DNA of 64,000 nt, from positions 10,705,001 through 10,769,000 of the forward strand of contig NC_070613.1 in the NCBI RefSeq assembly GCF_027172205.1, read 5' to 3'. Below the pieces are notes generated by a model. The model was not told the origin of the DNA. It searched no databases and was given only the letters and a program-made list of their open reading frames with translations. The DNA is from Podarcis raffonei (Eukaryota; Chordata; Lepidosauria; Squamata; Lacertidae). Of the stretch, positions 20,601 to 28,405 are shown piece after piece; the first letter of the stretch is position 1; the number at the start of each line of letters is the position of its first letter. The position numbers and the translations under genes are program-made.

Positions 20601-21509
20601 TAGGTGCACCCTATGGGCCGGTGCGCCCTATGGGGCGAAAAATATGGTATAAGTAAAGTTATTGCTCAAACCCGTGAAGGGGACCTGTCTGTATTGGCTC
20701 CTTCTTCCCTCCCCCCGGGCGCAATGCTCTTCCTACCCGTGGGCAAAGCCTGAATGGCTACACCTGAAACAGCATTTCTGATGGAAAAAATACTGTCCCT
20801 TTAACCGTAAAACTGCTTTATCCTTCATTAAGCACTTGTTAGTAAAAATACAGTTTCCACTTCCATCATGCCTCAGCTTTAATTTATACCTAGTTTGGGA
20901 AATAAGTTGTCACAGGAACACCAATATTAAGAATTTTTGCAGCTGATTTATGTTGTACAAGTGCCCTGCCACAGACAGAGAATCCCTGAATTCTCTTTTT
21001 TATATATATTAATTTTATTAGTTTTCCAAATTAAATGTTAAATGTTTTCCAAATTAATTTTTAAAAGTAATTAGGTTTCCCGCTCCTGTTACAAACATAT
21101 GTCCATTGCTTCCTGATGTTGCTGCTTCATTCTTCTTTATTCACCTTCTCATCTATTAATTTTAATCCATTTACATAGCTAGCCTTTGATCAGCGAGAAT
21201 CCCTGAATTCTCAGTTGTCATAGACAGGGATTGACCAAGGTTAAATCACCTCAGATGTAGTCATTTTGCCCCGCTCCCATCTTCACTGAGGGAATTTGCC
21301 ACAGGGTGCACCCCAGAATCAGAGGCTAAGGGAAGGTTTACCCTACCTTGAAAATGGGCCCTGCACTGGCTGTCCGCAGTGCTCCAGAGCCGTGCAGTGC
21401 CATCTTCACTACCTGTCAGGAGCCACTGGCCGTCTGGGCTGAGGCTCAGCCAGTTGATGCCTCCCTGGTGATCAGTGCAAACTTTCAGTGCCGAACTACT
21501 GCTCCCCAT
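3411..21509 (-). CDS. WDR86: WDR86, WD repeat-containing protein 86, complete gene of six coding exons
   Basis: The six exons (21347-21509, 18445-18586, 15519-15951, 10656-10791, 6505-6608, 3411-3629) join in phase to 1197 bp, 398 residues plus stop. Every junction is GT-AG. The protein is almost wholly WD40 repeats. I count eight units, each with a GH or H start and a WD-like end, for example GSEDGTARLW, CSADHTIRKWD, GSYDRTARCW, GSTDCTVKVW, GSTDYTIRTW, GSADRTVKCW, GSGDACARAF and ASHDGTLRIWD. It aligns from start to end with human WDR86 as I remember it (376 residues). WD40 propellers are protein-binding scaffolds; the cellular role of WDR86 is poorly known and I infer none. Lizard-specific features are an acidic insertion at residues 150-163 and a basic C-terminal tail at 351-360. 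The start MGSSSS fits the N-myristoylation consensus. Identification is firm; 5' noncoding exons and the poly(A) site are not resolved. Confidence 0.96.
3846..4075. mobile_element. TA-flanked MITE, Tc1/mariner-like
   Basis: A 230-bp element lies between TA dinucleotides at 3844-3845 and 4076-4077. The ends form an imperfect inverted repeat (CAGTGGACACTCGGGAT against CAGTCATACCTCGGGTT). A related element is at 28164-28405. TA duplication and this size suggest a Tc1/mariner-type non-autonomous element; I did not identify a parent transposase. Confidence 0.65.
5184..6217 (-). mobile_element. L2-clade LINE, 5'-truncated, with long open frame
   Basis: Read on the minus strand, an uninterrupted 267-codon frame (6211-5408) codes for the C-terminal part of a LINE ORF2: LKLNPSKTEVLWL, NLGVILDASLSMEAQV, VISRLDYCNSLHVGLP, LQRVQNAAARLLTG and LHWLPVEYRVRFK are hallmarks of the L2/CR1 reverse transcriptase group, closest to L2. 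A 3' UTR follows and the copy ends in a (TGA)n-type tail at 5184-5214, typical of L2. The 5' end is cut near 6217. The intact frame means a fairly recent insertion. It lies in WDR86 intron 5 in the gene's sense direction. Confidence 0.85.
6215..6395 (-). repeat. tRNA-Ala-derived SINE fragment
   Basis: On the minus strand it reads GCCATAGCTCA...GGTTCAATCCTCAGCAT, the A and B boxes of a tRNA-Ala-like head, followed by a diverged body. Better copies are at 14357-14540 and 23464-23635. Confidence 0.6.
6505..6608 (-). CDS. WDR86: WDR86 coding exon 5
   Basis: 104 bp, phase 1 in and phase 0 out. The acceptor is CATTACAG and the donor is ATCCAG|GTTAGC, a weaker GTTAG type. It codes for FTGSGDACARAFNTKTG to VINCIQ, the seventh WD40 unit and the start of the eighth. 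Confidence 0.95.
7926..8045 (+). repeat. tRNA-Ala-derived SINE, diverged
   Basis: GGCTCAGTGGCAAAGAGCAT resembles the SINE A box, and the body (CTGCCTGAAATCCTGGAGAG, AATACTGAGCTAG) follows the order seen in copies at 14357 and 23464. The copy ends at 8045, where another element starts. Confidence 0.7.
8046..8160 (+). repeat. Fragment of an unnamed retroelement family ('GTAGCCGTGTTGGTCTG')
   Basis: It starts GGTAGGTAGCCGTGTTGGTC and runs through CCTTAGAGACCAACTATG to GTGTGCATG. The same sequence makes up the element at 16035-16297. This copy has no fold-back arm, so it shows the ordinary arrangement. I recognise the sequence as widespread in reptiles but cannot name the family. Confidence 0.65.
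9320..9960 (+). repeat. Dispersed repeat, copy 2 of an unnamed family
   Basis: Shares ordered blocks with 735-1330 in the same orientation (see that entry). The ends are not sharp and no target-site duplication was found. Confidence 0.5.
10656..10791 (-). CDS. WDR86: WDR86 coding exon 4
   Basis: 136 bp, phase 0 in and phase 1 out. The acceptor is CCCCTCTTAG and the donor is AATAT|GTAAGT. It codes for LVNRRLYSGSADRTVKCW and on to KYHAGI, the sixth and seventh WD40 units. Confidence 0.95.
11432..11663. mobile_element. TA-flanked MITE, Tc1/mariner-like
   Basis: Ends CAGTGGTACCTCGGAAGTCG and, inverted, CGGTCGTACCTTGGTACC. The right flank is TA (11664-11665); the left flank has lost it. The interior (CAGCTTTTGATTGGCTGCAA, GAAGTCCGTTTGACTTCC) is shared with 45998-46248, so they are one family. 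Confidence 0.65.
13111..13227. mobile_element. Palindromic MITE ('CAGGGATGGG' family)
   Basis: It starts CAGGGATGGGAAGGATCTCT and ends in an inverted version GAGGTTCCGCAGCCCTG, with central arms around CCCAGCCAGCATGCTCAGTGG. No clear 8-bp duplication remains. Related diverged copies lie at about 18660-18785 and 48270-48440. Probably hAT-like. Confidence 0.6.
14357..14540 (+). repeat. tRNA-Ala-derived SINE
   Basis: The head reads GTCAGTGACAGAGCAGCTGC (A box) then TTTGCATGCAGAAGGTCTCA and GGTTCAATATCCGGCATCTC (B box). This closely follows tRNA-Ala(UGC), whose anticodon arm gives the TTTGCATG. The body ends GACTCAGTATAAGGATACTT and CTATGTTC. Confidence 0.85.
14551..14635. repeat. (TC)n then (AC)n microsatellite
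   Basis: About 58 bases of TC dinucleotides followed by about 24 of AC, directly after the SINE. Open frames here that code for RERERE or CVCVCV are artefacts of the repeat. Confidence 0.95.
15519..15951 (-). CDS. WDR86: WDR86 coding exon 3
   Basis: 433 bp, the largest exon, coding for residues 103-246 and WD40 units three to five. The acceptor is CCCCCAACAG and the donor is GAG|GTAAGT. Between YSS and GFLVTGSTD it carries the acidic run EDSEEEELEEEK, at a point where the human protein as I recall it has an alanine- and proline-rich stretch. This is a surface loop of the propeller and is probably free to vary. Confidence 0.96.
16035..16297 (-). mobile_element. Fold-back retroelement copy with perfect 12-bp target-site duplication
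   Basis: The 12-mer CTTATAATGTTT flanks it at 16023-16034 and 16298-16309. On the minus strand it starts TACAGGTAGGTAGCCGTGTT, as in the copy at 8046, and then folds back. Bases 16035-16093 are the inverted complement of 16094-16152 with one mismatch in 59. The one mismatch is a CpG to TpG change. The turn sits on the self-complementary GTGCATGCAC. A 12-bp duplication points to retrotransposition, not to a cut-and-paste transposon. A 90-bp element is nested in it (16177-16266). Confidence 0.85.
16177..16266. mobile_element. 90-bp hAT-like MITE nested in the fold-back element
   Basis: It is flanked by the perfect 8-bp duplication TACGGCAG (16169-16176 and 16267-16274). Its ends are perfect inverted repeats of 24 bases, starting CATAGCTGTCAACTTTTCCC. 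Removing it restores the uninterrupted host repeat as seen at 8046. The 8-bp duplication is the mark of hAT transposons. Confidence 0.85.
16310..16383. repeat. Short dispersed repeat ('aatcctatacac...gggctta' type)
   Basis: GTAATCCTATACACCTCTAC and AAGTAAGTCCCACAGAATTA belong to a short repeat seen also at about 6760-6800, 24425-24530, 51255-51410, 60190-60320 and 63640-63720. It is common in reptiles; I cannot name its source. Confidence 0.55.
16384..16754 (-). mobile_element. Sauria SINE
   Basis: On the minus strand the head reads GGGACGCGGGTGGCGCTGTG, with a B box GGTTCGAATCCCC, and the 3' end is GAGTCGGACACGACT then (ACCTTT)n. The 15-base AGTCGTGTCCGACTC at 16421-16435 is identical to one in the Bov-B 3' end at 17946-17960. 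Sauria SINEs are known to use Bov-B machinery through such a shared tail. Two further copies are at 37965-38321 and 42092-42439. Confidence 0.9.
17920..18400 (-). mobile_element. Bov-B (RTE clade) LINE, 5'-truncated 3' end
   Basis: 481 bp flanked by the perfect 9-mer GAGAAATCT (17911-17919 and 18401-18409). The minus strand has an uninterrupted frame of about 155 codons to the natural stop: VMYGSESWTIKKADRQRIDA, FELWCWRRLLRVPRTARRSN, RLQYFGHLMRREDSLEKT and GRWRTRWLDTV, the Bov-B reverse transcriptase C-terminal region. The 3' end is GAGTCGGACACGACTAAACA followed by (CAA)n. It is in the WDR86 sense direction. Bov-B is the LINE famous for horizontal transfer between reptiles and mammals. Confidence 0.93.
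18445..18586 (-). CDS. WDR86: WDR86 coding exon 2
   Basis: 142 bp, phase 1 in and phase 2 out. The acceptor is a T-rich tract ending CCCAG and the donor is ACAG|GTAGGT. It codes for the second WD40 unit (HESYITFCHLENEAAFTCSA) and the start of the third (GHTSIVN). It is too short to form a long open frame by itself and was found from its splice sites and its match to the family. A Bov-B LINE copy lies 35 bp downstream of its donor. Confidence 0.95.
18660..18785. mobile_element. Palindromic MITE, diverged
   Basis: The phrase GTCCAGATGTTGTTGGATTT with the inverted arm CAATCTCTGGAGGATGACAG and the centre CCAGGGCAGCATGGCCAGTG matches the layout of the element at 13111-13227. No clear duplication is left. 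Confidence 0.5.
19143..19845 (+). mobile_element. L1 LINE, 5'-truncated, with 17-bp target-site duplication
   Basis: CAAAATTCACAC(C/T)CCAG flanks it at 19126-19142 and 19846-19862 (16 of 17 match). The frame to 19526 codes for an L1 ORF2 C-terminus: [40 protein letters not shown]. The last Cys of the CX2CX8HX4C element is Trp here, unlike the copy at 40368. A 3' UTR and AATAAA with an A-rich tail follow. The copy is antisense to WDR86. Confidence 0.9.
20605..20652. repeat. End fragment of the 'CGCTCTATAAGACGCAC' MITE family
   Basis: GTGCGCCCTATGGGGCGAAA followed by AATATGGTA resembles the right terminal repeat of the elements at 22062 and 34125. Confidence 0.5.
21347..21509 (-). CDS. WDR86: WDR86 coding exon 1
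   Basis: Codes for residues 1-54 plus one base of codon 55. It starts MGSSSSALKVCTDHQGGINW and contains the first WD40 unit (SPDGQWLLTGSEDGTARLW). The donor is CAAG|GTAGGG. A possible splice acceptor (CCCGCAG) ends directly before the ATG and another (CACCCCAG) lies about 27 bases further upstream, so a separate 5' noncoding exon is likely. The start matches the human protein start. Confidence 0.95.
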
Positions 21510-22061
21510 CCTGCGGGTTCCACAACAAGGCAGGAGCTGGGGTGGAGAATCTCATAGGGTCCGAACCAAACAAGGATCAGGAGTAGGCCTTAAAACAGCA
21601 GGCTGCATCAAGCCAACTCCAAGGATCATCTTTGGTGCAAAAACTAACAGTAGGGGGATGTTGCGGTCTCTACGAAAAGTGAAAAAATGTATTAATAATG
21701 ATAAGAGCAACAACACCACAATAACAAATGATACTAGATTGCTCAGGCACACAGCCATATTAGCCAGAAGCTTGACCATTAAGCTGGCCAACCCCTGCGC
21801 CTCCCCCATGAGTAAACCCATTATATTAAACATTTCATTGTTTATTGTAACATGAGAATAACCCTGGAAAATAAACCCTGAAAAAATATCTGAAAACTTC
21901 GCCTGGTTAAAAACATGGCCAGACTTTTGACTAAAGGCCACTGGAGTGACCCTGTTTTTCCACATGTAAGCTTTCAGCTGAAACTGAATTGAACTCTATG
22001 ATTCTACTACAGTTATTCCAATTTGTATGCCAGAGCATTCTGGTATGACTTGGATGAACTA

Positions 22062-22319
22062 CCATATTTTTCACTCTATAAGACGCACCAGACCACAAGA
22101 CGCACCTAGTTTTTGGAGGAGGAAAACAAGAGAGAAAAAATCTGAATCTCAGAAGCCAGAACAGCAAGAGGGATCACTGTGCAGTGAAAGCAGCAATCCC
22201 TCTTGCTGTTCTGGCTTCTGGGATAGCTGCGCAGCCTGCATTCGCGTCATAAGACGCACACACATTTCCCCTTACTTTTTAGGAGGGAAAAAGTGAGTCT
22301 TATAGAGCGAAAAATACGG
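22062..22319. mobile_element. MITE of the 'CGCTCTATAAGACGCAC' family
   Basis: The ends are inverted repeats: CCATATTTTTCACTCTATAA and, inverted, CCGTATTTTTCGCTCTATAA, both next to TA. Inside, 22151-22174 and 22196-22219 form a perfect 24-bp hairpin (AGAAGCCAGAACAGCAAGAG). The larger relative at 34125-34850 has three versions of this hairpin. The superfamily is uncertain. Confidence 0.75.
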
Positions 22320-23463
22320 TACTTACTGCGCCTAAAGGAGGCTTGTCTGAGGCTCTGGGCGTGCCTTCTTTGAGAACAGGTAATTCTGCTGATCAGGTGT
22401 GATTGAATGATCCGATCATGCAATCATATCAGATGCAGACAAACAACATAATTGCTTCCCCTTCCCTGCTGTCTGTGATTTTCACTGCTCTGGGCATGTC
22501 TCTTCTAAGATGCAAAAGGAGAGGAGACTTTGCTACCAGTGTTCCTTAGCAATCTGGAGTCTGGGAAGCTGCCCTGCAGAGTTTAGGCAAACTTATATTG
22601 AATGATGCACCTACATCACATGCCAGACCTTGAAGAATGGAGGGCTATAGTTATGGCTAAGAGTTCAAGCAACAAACTCTGTAGTTTATTCCATATGTTT
22701 TTCCTCCCTCACCGCAAATAGTGGTTGCTACTCACAAGTGTCCAAAAGCTAAAGGGAAGACAAATTATTTTGACGCTAGCTGCTGTCATTTTAATAACAG
22801 CCACGGCTGTTGTGCCAAAGATTGTGCCAAAGAAAATCAAATTCTGTGACCAGAATAGACATCGCAAATATTATGCATATCCTTAGTTTGCATACACTTA
22901 TCCTGCTTCAAAAATCCAGGTTTTCAAAATGCTTGGAATTCTTTGGCAAAGGTTAAAGGATACTGAGAATATGTGGGCTGGGCGGGGGGCACAGAGCTGC
23001 CTCAGATTAGTAAATTCCTTTGTGGAAACACACATACAAAACCATTTCTGCAATAAATCTCAGTGGGAGGGCAGCAGGGGTGGCAGTTATTTATCCCAGC
23101 CCCCCAACGCCTTGATCCCAGGATAAAATAGTCTCTAGATACCATGGGGTTTGTCTTTAATCTGCACAAGGCTGCCTGGGCTAATATCTCCAAGCCAAAG
23201 GGAAGCCTGTCATAGCAAACTCTGCCTACACAAATTGTGTAAGCCAAACACAGCCCACCAGCAAAATCTATCACAGCCCATCAAGAACTCAATACACTTC
23301 CTAGTTTGCTTCCTGCCTGGGACTGGCAAAGGTAAAACAGTAAATTGTGAAGCACCTGGCAGCCCTAATCCAGCAGCTAGAAGAAGTGGCAAAAGGAAAG
23401 CATACAGATAAGGCTCCATCCATCTTTCCATTCCATCAAATGGCAGTAATTTACTTCCCCGGG

Positions 23464-23635
23464 GGAGGGGCTGTAGCATGCAGAAGATCTCTGGTTCAAT
23501 CCTGAGCATCTCCAGATAAGGATAGGAGAGTCTCATGTCTGAAACCCTAGAGAGCTGCTGCCAGTCAGTGCAGGCAATACTGATCAAGATAGGCCAATGG
23601 TCTTGCTCCGTATAAGGCAGCTTCCTGAGCCCTGT
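23464..23635 (+). repeat. tRNA-Ala-derived SINE
   Basis: GCATGCAGAAGATCTCTGGT, TTCAATCCTGAGCATCTCCA, then AACCCTAGAGAGCTGCTGCC and CGTATAAGGCAGCTTCCTGA. It has the same order as the copy at 14357; the A-box end is damaged. Confidence 0.8.
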
Positions 23636-24035
23636 GTTCCTGACCACAGTGAACTGCTCCTATTATCTTGAATGCAGCCTGGTTCAATATGAAAACTGGC
23701 CACAGAGTGAAGCTTGGCACATTCCTCCTCAAGCCACGTTTATTTACTTTCTTACAGTATTTATATGCTGCTTTTCATTTAAAAATAACCCACAATGCAA
23801 TTTACAGTAAAGAAGTAAAGAAGGAGAGCCTAACATGTGGCCTTCCGAATACTGGTGGACTCCCAATGCTCAAGGCCAATGGCCAGGGGAGTTGTAGCAA
23901 ACGTTGTCCGGAGGGACAGAGTTTAGCCGCTCCTGCTGTATATATTTCAAGCCTTGATTCTTGCACCCACTCTAGGAACAGAGGCGTAATATACATGCAG
24001 CTATGAGGAGGATTTTCCTAGTGGTGCAGCAATAA

Positions 24036-24078
24036 TTGCACAGTCCCTTCCAGCTATACAATTCTATGATTCTATGTG
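24036..24078 (+). repeat. CR1 3' end
   Basis: CCCTTCCAGCTATACAATTC followed by TATGATTCTATG is the standard CR1 3' end with its ATTCTATG repeat. Confidence 0.75.
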
Positions 24079-24112
24079 CAACATCAACACTGTCTTTGAG
24101 GCTGCCTCTTGT

Positions 24113-24260
24113 GCTATTTATGCGTTGGTTAGAGCATGGTGCTGATAACGTCAAGGTCGCAGGTTTGATCCCTGTATGGGGCAACTGCATATTCTTGCAT
24201 TGCAGACGGTTGGAGCAGGATGATTCTCAGGGTCCCATCATCCCTGATAGACCACACTAG
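24113..24260 (+). repeat. tRNA-Ile-derived SINE
   Basis: TTGGTTAGAGCATGGTGCTG (A box and D arm), ATAACGTCAAGGTCGCAGG, then TTTGATCCCTGTATGGGGC (B box) follows tRNA-Ile(AAU) closely. It is not a working tRNA gene because the acceptor stem does not pair and the sequence runs on into an unrelated body (TTGCATTGCAGACGGTTGGA). Confidence 0.7.
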
Positions 24261-24659
24261 CTATGGATGATGGACTCCAACATCTGCAGGCCCACAAGTG
24301 CCCCGATCCCTGCCCTACATAAAGGCCTTTAATTTTTAAAATCAAAATTATTTCAAAATTGAGCCCACGCCCCAAGGTGGTGCAGATATTTTATATTCCA
24401 TCTCAGGTATCCCCTAAACCTCAATTTAATGCCACAATCCTATACATGTTTTCTCAATAGGCAAACCCATTAAACTCAGTGGGGCTTATTCCTAACTCTT
24501 AAAAAGAGTACAGGATTGTAGCCTAAGTAAGCCTCAGGTGTGAAAGCGCCTTTTTGTTTCCAAGTCCACACTCACAGGGAAAGGGGTTGGCCAGGGGAGA
24601 AGCAACCCGAAAAAGGTCTTCTTTATGGAATCGCTTCCCCCTTTGACGGCAGGATATTA

Positions 24660-26200
24660 ACCTTCCTAAATGGGGTGTGTGTGGAGAAATGGACCCCTTC
24701 GAGGGCGGGAAAGTCTGGGAGCAGCCAAGACCCCTTTCGCCTGCCTCGCCCAGGAAGGGAGACAGCCAGCTCCTCCCCATAACCATGTCTGCGCTGCTTC
24801 CCTCACGCCACCGCCTCCCCACCCCCCATGTCTGGGTGGGCTGAGGCTTCCCTCGCCTCCTCTAAAAAGACCCCCCCGGACTTCCCTCACGGCCCCTCTT
24901 TAAACAAAAAGAAGGAGAAGCCTCAGGGCTGTGTCTGTAACCCTCGCCCACAGGATACGGAGCAGATCCTGCCCGCTTCCCTCCCTCTCTGAAGAAAAAA
25001 GGGGGGCGCGCATACACACAACTAGCAACGCCCCCGACCCAAATCCGCAGCGCCCACCCCCCACGTCTCTCCTGTTTCCTTTGCGCGCGCACCGCAGATA
25101 TATATGCCTGCAGTCCTCCTCTCCGCTTTGTTTCCTGTCCCCCCCCTCACAGCATTCTTGCTTTCTCCAAAGTTTCCCTCAGGACCCCCCAAGGCTCCCC
25201 TATAACTCCCACTGTTTCCCTCGCCACGAATGTATGTATTTCTTTTTCCTGTCCTAAGGACAAAAAGAAGAAAAGAAACCCCCTCCTCGTGTGTAAAAAA
25301 CAAAAGTCAGCACATCGCTCTCCTCTCCAGGGTCACACAACTCCCCACGACTCGACGGCGTTTGGGTTTTTTATTGGGCTGCCGCTTCCCTCAGCGAACC
25401 TCTTCTCTTCTCCCCCCCTTGGGTGCCACACGTTGGGTGCCTTCCCAAGACCCCCCCTCAGTGGGGAGTGGGTCCTTTTTTCGGAATGAGGAGGGGTTTC
25501 TGAGGCAGATTGGTGAGGCCGGTCGTAATATCATGAGGGAGCAGAATACAAGGGTGCGAATTAGCCCCACACGGTGACCCCCATGACCCGAGCTGCGCCT
25601 GCCTTCTTCCCTCAGAAAAAGCCCCCACAGCAATCCGTGTGAAATGTCCCCAGAGAGAAGCACCCATCCCAACTGTGCAAGTTTCCCACCCGCAGGGAGT
25701 CACGTCTCTCTCGCGCCTCTGTCCATTTCTCCACAAAGCTACATCATAATTCATTTTCTAAACAATAAGGCAAATCAAGTCTGCACACCCCCACCTCTCC
25801 CACACGGCACCATTCCCATGTTTCCGCCTAGCAATCTCGTAGATTTTCAAAAAATATATATAATTATTACATGTAGACACAGCACACAAGAGCTGCTCGC
25901 TTACTTCAGTTCAAATCCCCATCCCGAGGGGAAATCCTCTTGCTCATGATCTCTGGTGTCGTTGGAGAGAAGCCAAATAAGCAAACACGCACACCCCCTT
26001 TCGCCTTCAGAGAAGCTTCATCCAAAAATGTTATCTTTTTACGCGCGAACTACGGCCAGGCGAACAAGCAAAAAAACAAAATTAAAATCAGAAAGTGCAG
26101 GGATCCGCGCTGCAGGATCAGGCTTCTTCACATTGTTCCAGGGGGGTGGAAGGAAAAATCCTAGAGGACCCAAACTCCAGAGAGCAAAGCAATCTAGTAA
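24660..26200 (-). promoter_or_regulatory. CpG-rich segment, candidate WDR86 promoter or 5' noncoding exon
   Basis: CpG is frequent here, densest at about 24950-25130 (for example GGGGGGCGCGCATAC and TTTGCGCGCGCACCGC), in a region otherwise poor in CpG. The strand facing WDR86 has several possible donors (for example GAAGTAAGC near 25905). The motif TTCCCTC recurs at least eight times. I see no coding exon. It lies 3-4 kb upstream of the first coding exon. A promoter of an antisense RNA is an alternative. Confidence 0.4.
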
Positions 26201-26260
26201 CCGCAAAACTCATTTCCAGGCAGATCTCATTTCCTTCCATGATAAGGGGAAAGAAAAAGA

Positions 26261-26275
26261 AAAGGGGGGGGGGGG

Positions 26276-26346
<71 letters not shown>

Positions 26347-26350
26347 AAAG
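26261..26350. repeat. G run and (GAAA)n microsatellite
   Basis: A G run of about 13 bases is followed by about 18 GAAA units (26276-26348). Frames coding for KERKKERK here are artefacts. Confidence 0.95.
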
Positions 26351-28161
26351 GGGGTGACAGATTGCTGGGTTAATGGAGCCAAATAGTTTTGCCTGGACTC
26401 TCAGGCAGTTCCTAAATCCTAACTTTCTCCAGTGGCTTTTTGCATTGTAATAAGAAGGTGCCTATGCAGATCCTGAGTCCGAGTTTAGCATAATTCATTG
26501 GGGCGGCTGTTGCAGCACTGCAGAGAGGAAAAAAAGGTTTTTAAAAGTCTTCCTGTTTAGAGAGACTAGCTGCCTTTTGTCTCCTGTTCTTACCCCCTTC
26601 AGTTGTGCGTGAAGAAGGCTCATCTGAACTGCTTGCCAAGATCCCTGCAGGACTCCGAAACCTCTCTCTCTTTCTCTCTCCTTTTACCCAGTTCTCCCCC
26701 AAAACTTTTTCACTGTTTCTTAGATTAATACAGTTGTGCAGAGCATAACTTGTCCGTCTTTTCACGCTCTGTGGGGGATCAAATACCACCCCTCAGATTT
26801 CTACAAGGTCCTAAAGAAAGCTGAATTAAGTAGCAGAAACTACTAGGATCTGTAGCAGAAAGAGTGCCGCAAGACTCTTCGCTGTTTTTACTAGGATTTA
26901 AACAACAGATTCTTGGAAATGCATAATGCCTTGCGGTATATAAGTGATATGGAAAGTTTTGTATCTCAAGGTGCTAAAGGAACACACACAATATGGAATT
27001 CCAAGGAAGGCAAGACGTGAGGGCAATGGGGAGTGTGAGGACGAGCAAGAGAAGCTTTGGCCGGATCAGAACTTGGGCTTTATCAGATGTGTCAGTCTAG
27101 CTCAGTGTTGCCAGTCAGAGGATTGCACTGCACTGCAGTTTTCTTGGGGGGGGGTGTGATAGGGGAGAGGTAGTACCTCTGGTGGGGGACATGTCGTGCT
27201 CCTTCTGGGGTAGACTGTCCACCTTTAGTCCCTGCCCTGCACTCAGCTCTCACCTGTGGCTCCTAGAAGCTGTTAGCATGCGGCAGTGCCCGCACTCCAG
27301 GAATGGCTTTGACTGGCTGGCTAAACCAGGTGAAGGGAGCCAATGGGTCTCAAACCCTCAGTGAGTTTGGGACTTCCTCTACCTGTGAAGATTGACCGAA
27401 CGAGTTAGGGACTTCCTCTATAGGCAGATTGACCGAACGAGACCAATGGTGGGTCCATCGGTCAATAAGGTGGTTTCTGCATGAGCTGTAGAGGGAAGTG
27501 AGGGGCAGATGGGGCTCGTCAACCTGGGAAGGTAGCCCATCTGGGAGGAGGAAGACTCTGATCCTAAACCTCCGCTGCTTTGTGGGATATCTTCAGAAGA
27601 AAAGGCTAAGGAGTAAACCCTACACAAATCCGAAATGGAGTCCCTAAGAAGGTTGGGTGGCACCTTGAATGCTTCCTTCCAGCAATTCCTGTAGCCAAGC
27701 TGGTGCCAAACATATTGCTCTGCTTTCCTTTGGACCACATCAGCCAGACCAAGAGGTGTTTTTGTTTTTTTTTTTTTTGTTATCTGGGCAGCCCAGGAGG
27801 TCCATACACACTGTACAGACTTGTACCCCCGGGGAGGTCACTTGGGTGCTGCTAATGCAGCTGTTTGACTTCACCCCTGGAGGCATACTCCATTGTCTCT
27901 CAAGAGAGATAGATGCCAGCAACTCAGTTTTCTCAGTCCTACCTGATGGTTCTGGGAATTAAACCTAGGAGAACTATTTGCGTACAAAGTGATTTTTCAT
28001 ACAGAGAAAAAGTAAGAGGTGACATACACAGAGGTGTATAAAATTATGTATGGTGCAGAGAAAGTGTATAATGAAATGGGTTTATCCCTCTCTCATAATA
28101 CTAGAACTCAGGAAATCCAAAGAAGCAGAATGTTGGAAGATTCAGGACAGAAAAAAGAAAG
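26351..28161. other. Intergenic sequence without recognised genes
   Basis: A duplicated short phrase occurs at about 27369-27440 (GGGACTTCCTCTA...GATTGACCGAACGAG, twice, about 43 bp apart). A reversed tRNA-Ala SINE trace is at about 27930-27990. I see nothing else. Confidence 0.5.
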
Positions 28162-28163
28162 TA

Positions 28164-28405
28164 CAGTGGTACCTCGGGTTACAAACACCTTGGGTTACAA
28201 ACACCTCGGGTTACAGACTCCAGTAACCCAGAAGTTGTACTGCGGGTTAAGAACTTTGCCCCAGGATGAGAACAGAAATCATGCACCGGTGGTGCAGCGG
28301 CAGCGGGAGGCCCCATTAGCTAAAGTGGTGCTTCAGGTTAAGAATGGTTTCAGGTTAAGAACAGACCTTCGGAACGAATTAAGTTCGTAACCAGTAGTAC
28401 CAATG
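28164..28405. mobile_element. TA-flanked MITE, Tc1/mariner-like
   Basis: It lies between TA at 28162-28163 and 28406-28407. The left end is CAGTGGTACCTCGGGTTACA. The right end, inverted, is CATTGGTACTACTGGTTACG. The left end has the motif GGGTTACAAACACCT repeated in tandem. Related to 3846-4075. Confidence 0.7.

Larger units (their letters stand above)
18587..21346. other. WDR86 intron 1 (coding part)
   Basis: The intron between coding exons 1 and 2. It holds a diverged palindromic MITE (18660-18785), a 5'-truncated L1 (19143-19845) and a MITE end fragment (20605-20652). Nothing recognisable is in about 19870-20600 or 20660-21340, apart from AT-rich sequence. Confidence 0.85.
21510..24660. 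other. Upstream flank of WDR86, repeat-rich
   Basis: No recognised gene. A minus-strand ORF at 21552-21965 (137 codons) has one strongly hydrophobic stretch (FVIVVLLLLSLLIHFFTF) but no family I know. A MITE (22062-22319), a tRNA-Ala SINE (23464-23635), a CR1 end (24036-24078), a tRNA-Ile SINE (24113-24260) and a short repeat (24425-24530) are present. Nothing recognisable is in about 22330-23450. Confidence 0.6.

Noticed and set aside
24123-24181. Possible functional tRNA-Ile gene
   Set aside because: The boxes match, but the acceptor arms do not pair and there is no T-run terminator; it reads on into a SINE body.
26095-26373. Lysine/glutamate-rich frames
   Set aside because: They are translations of the GAAA microsatellite.
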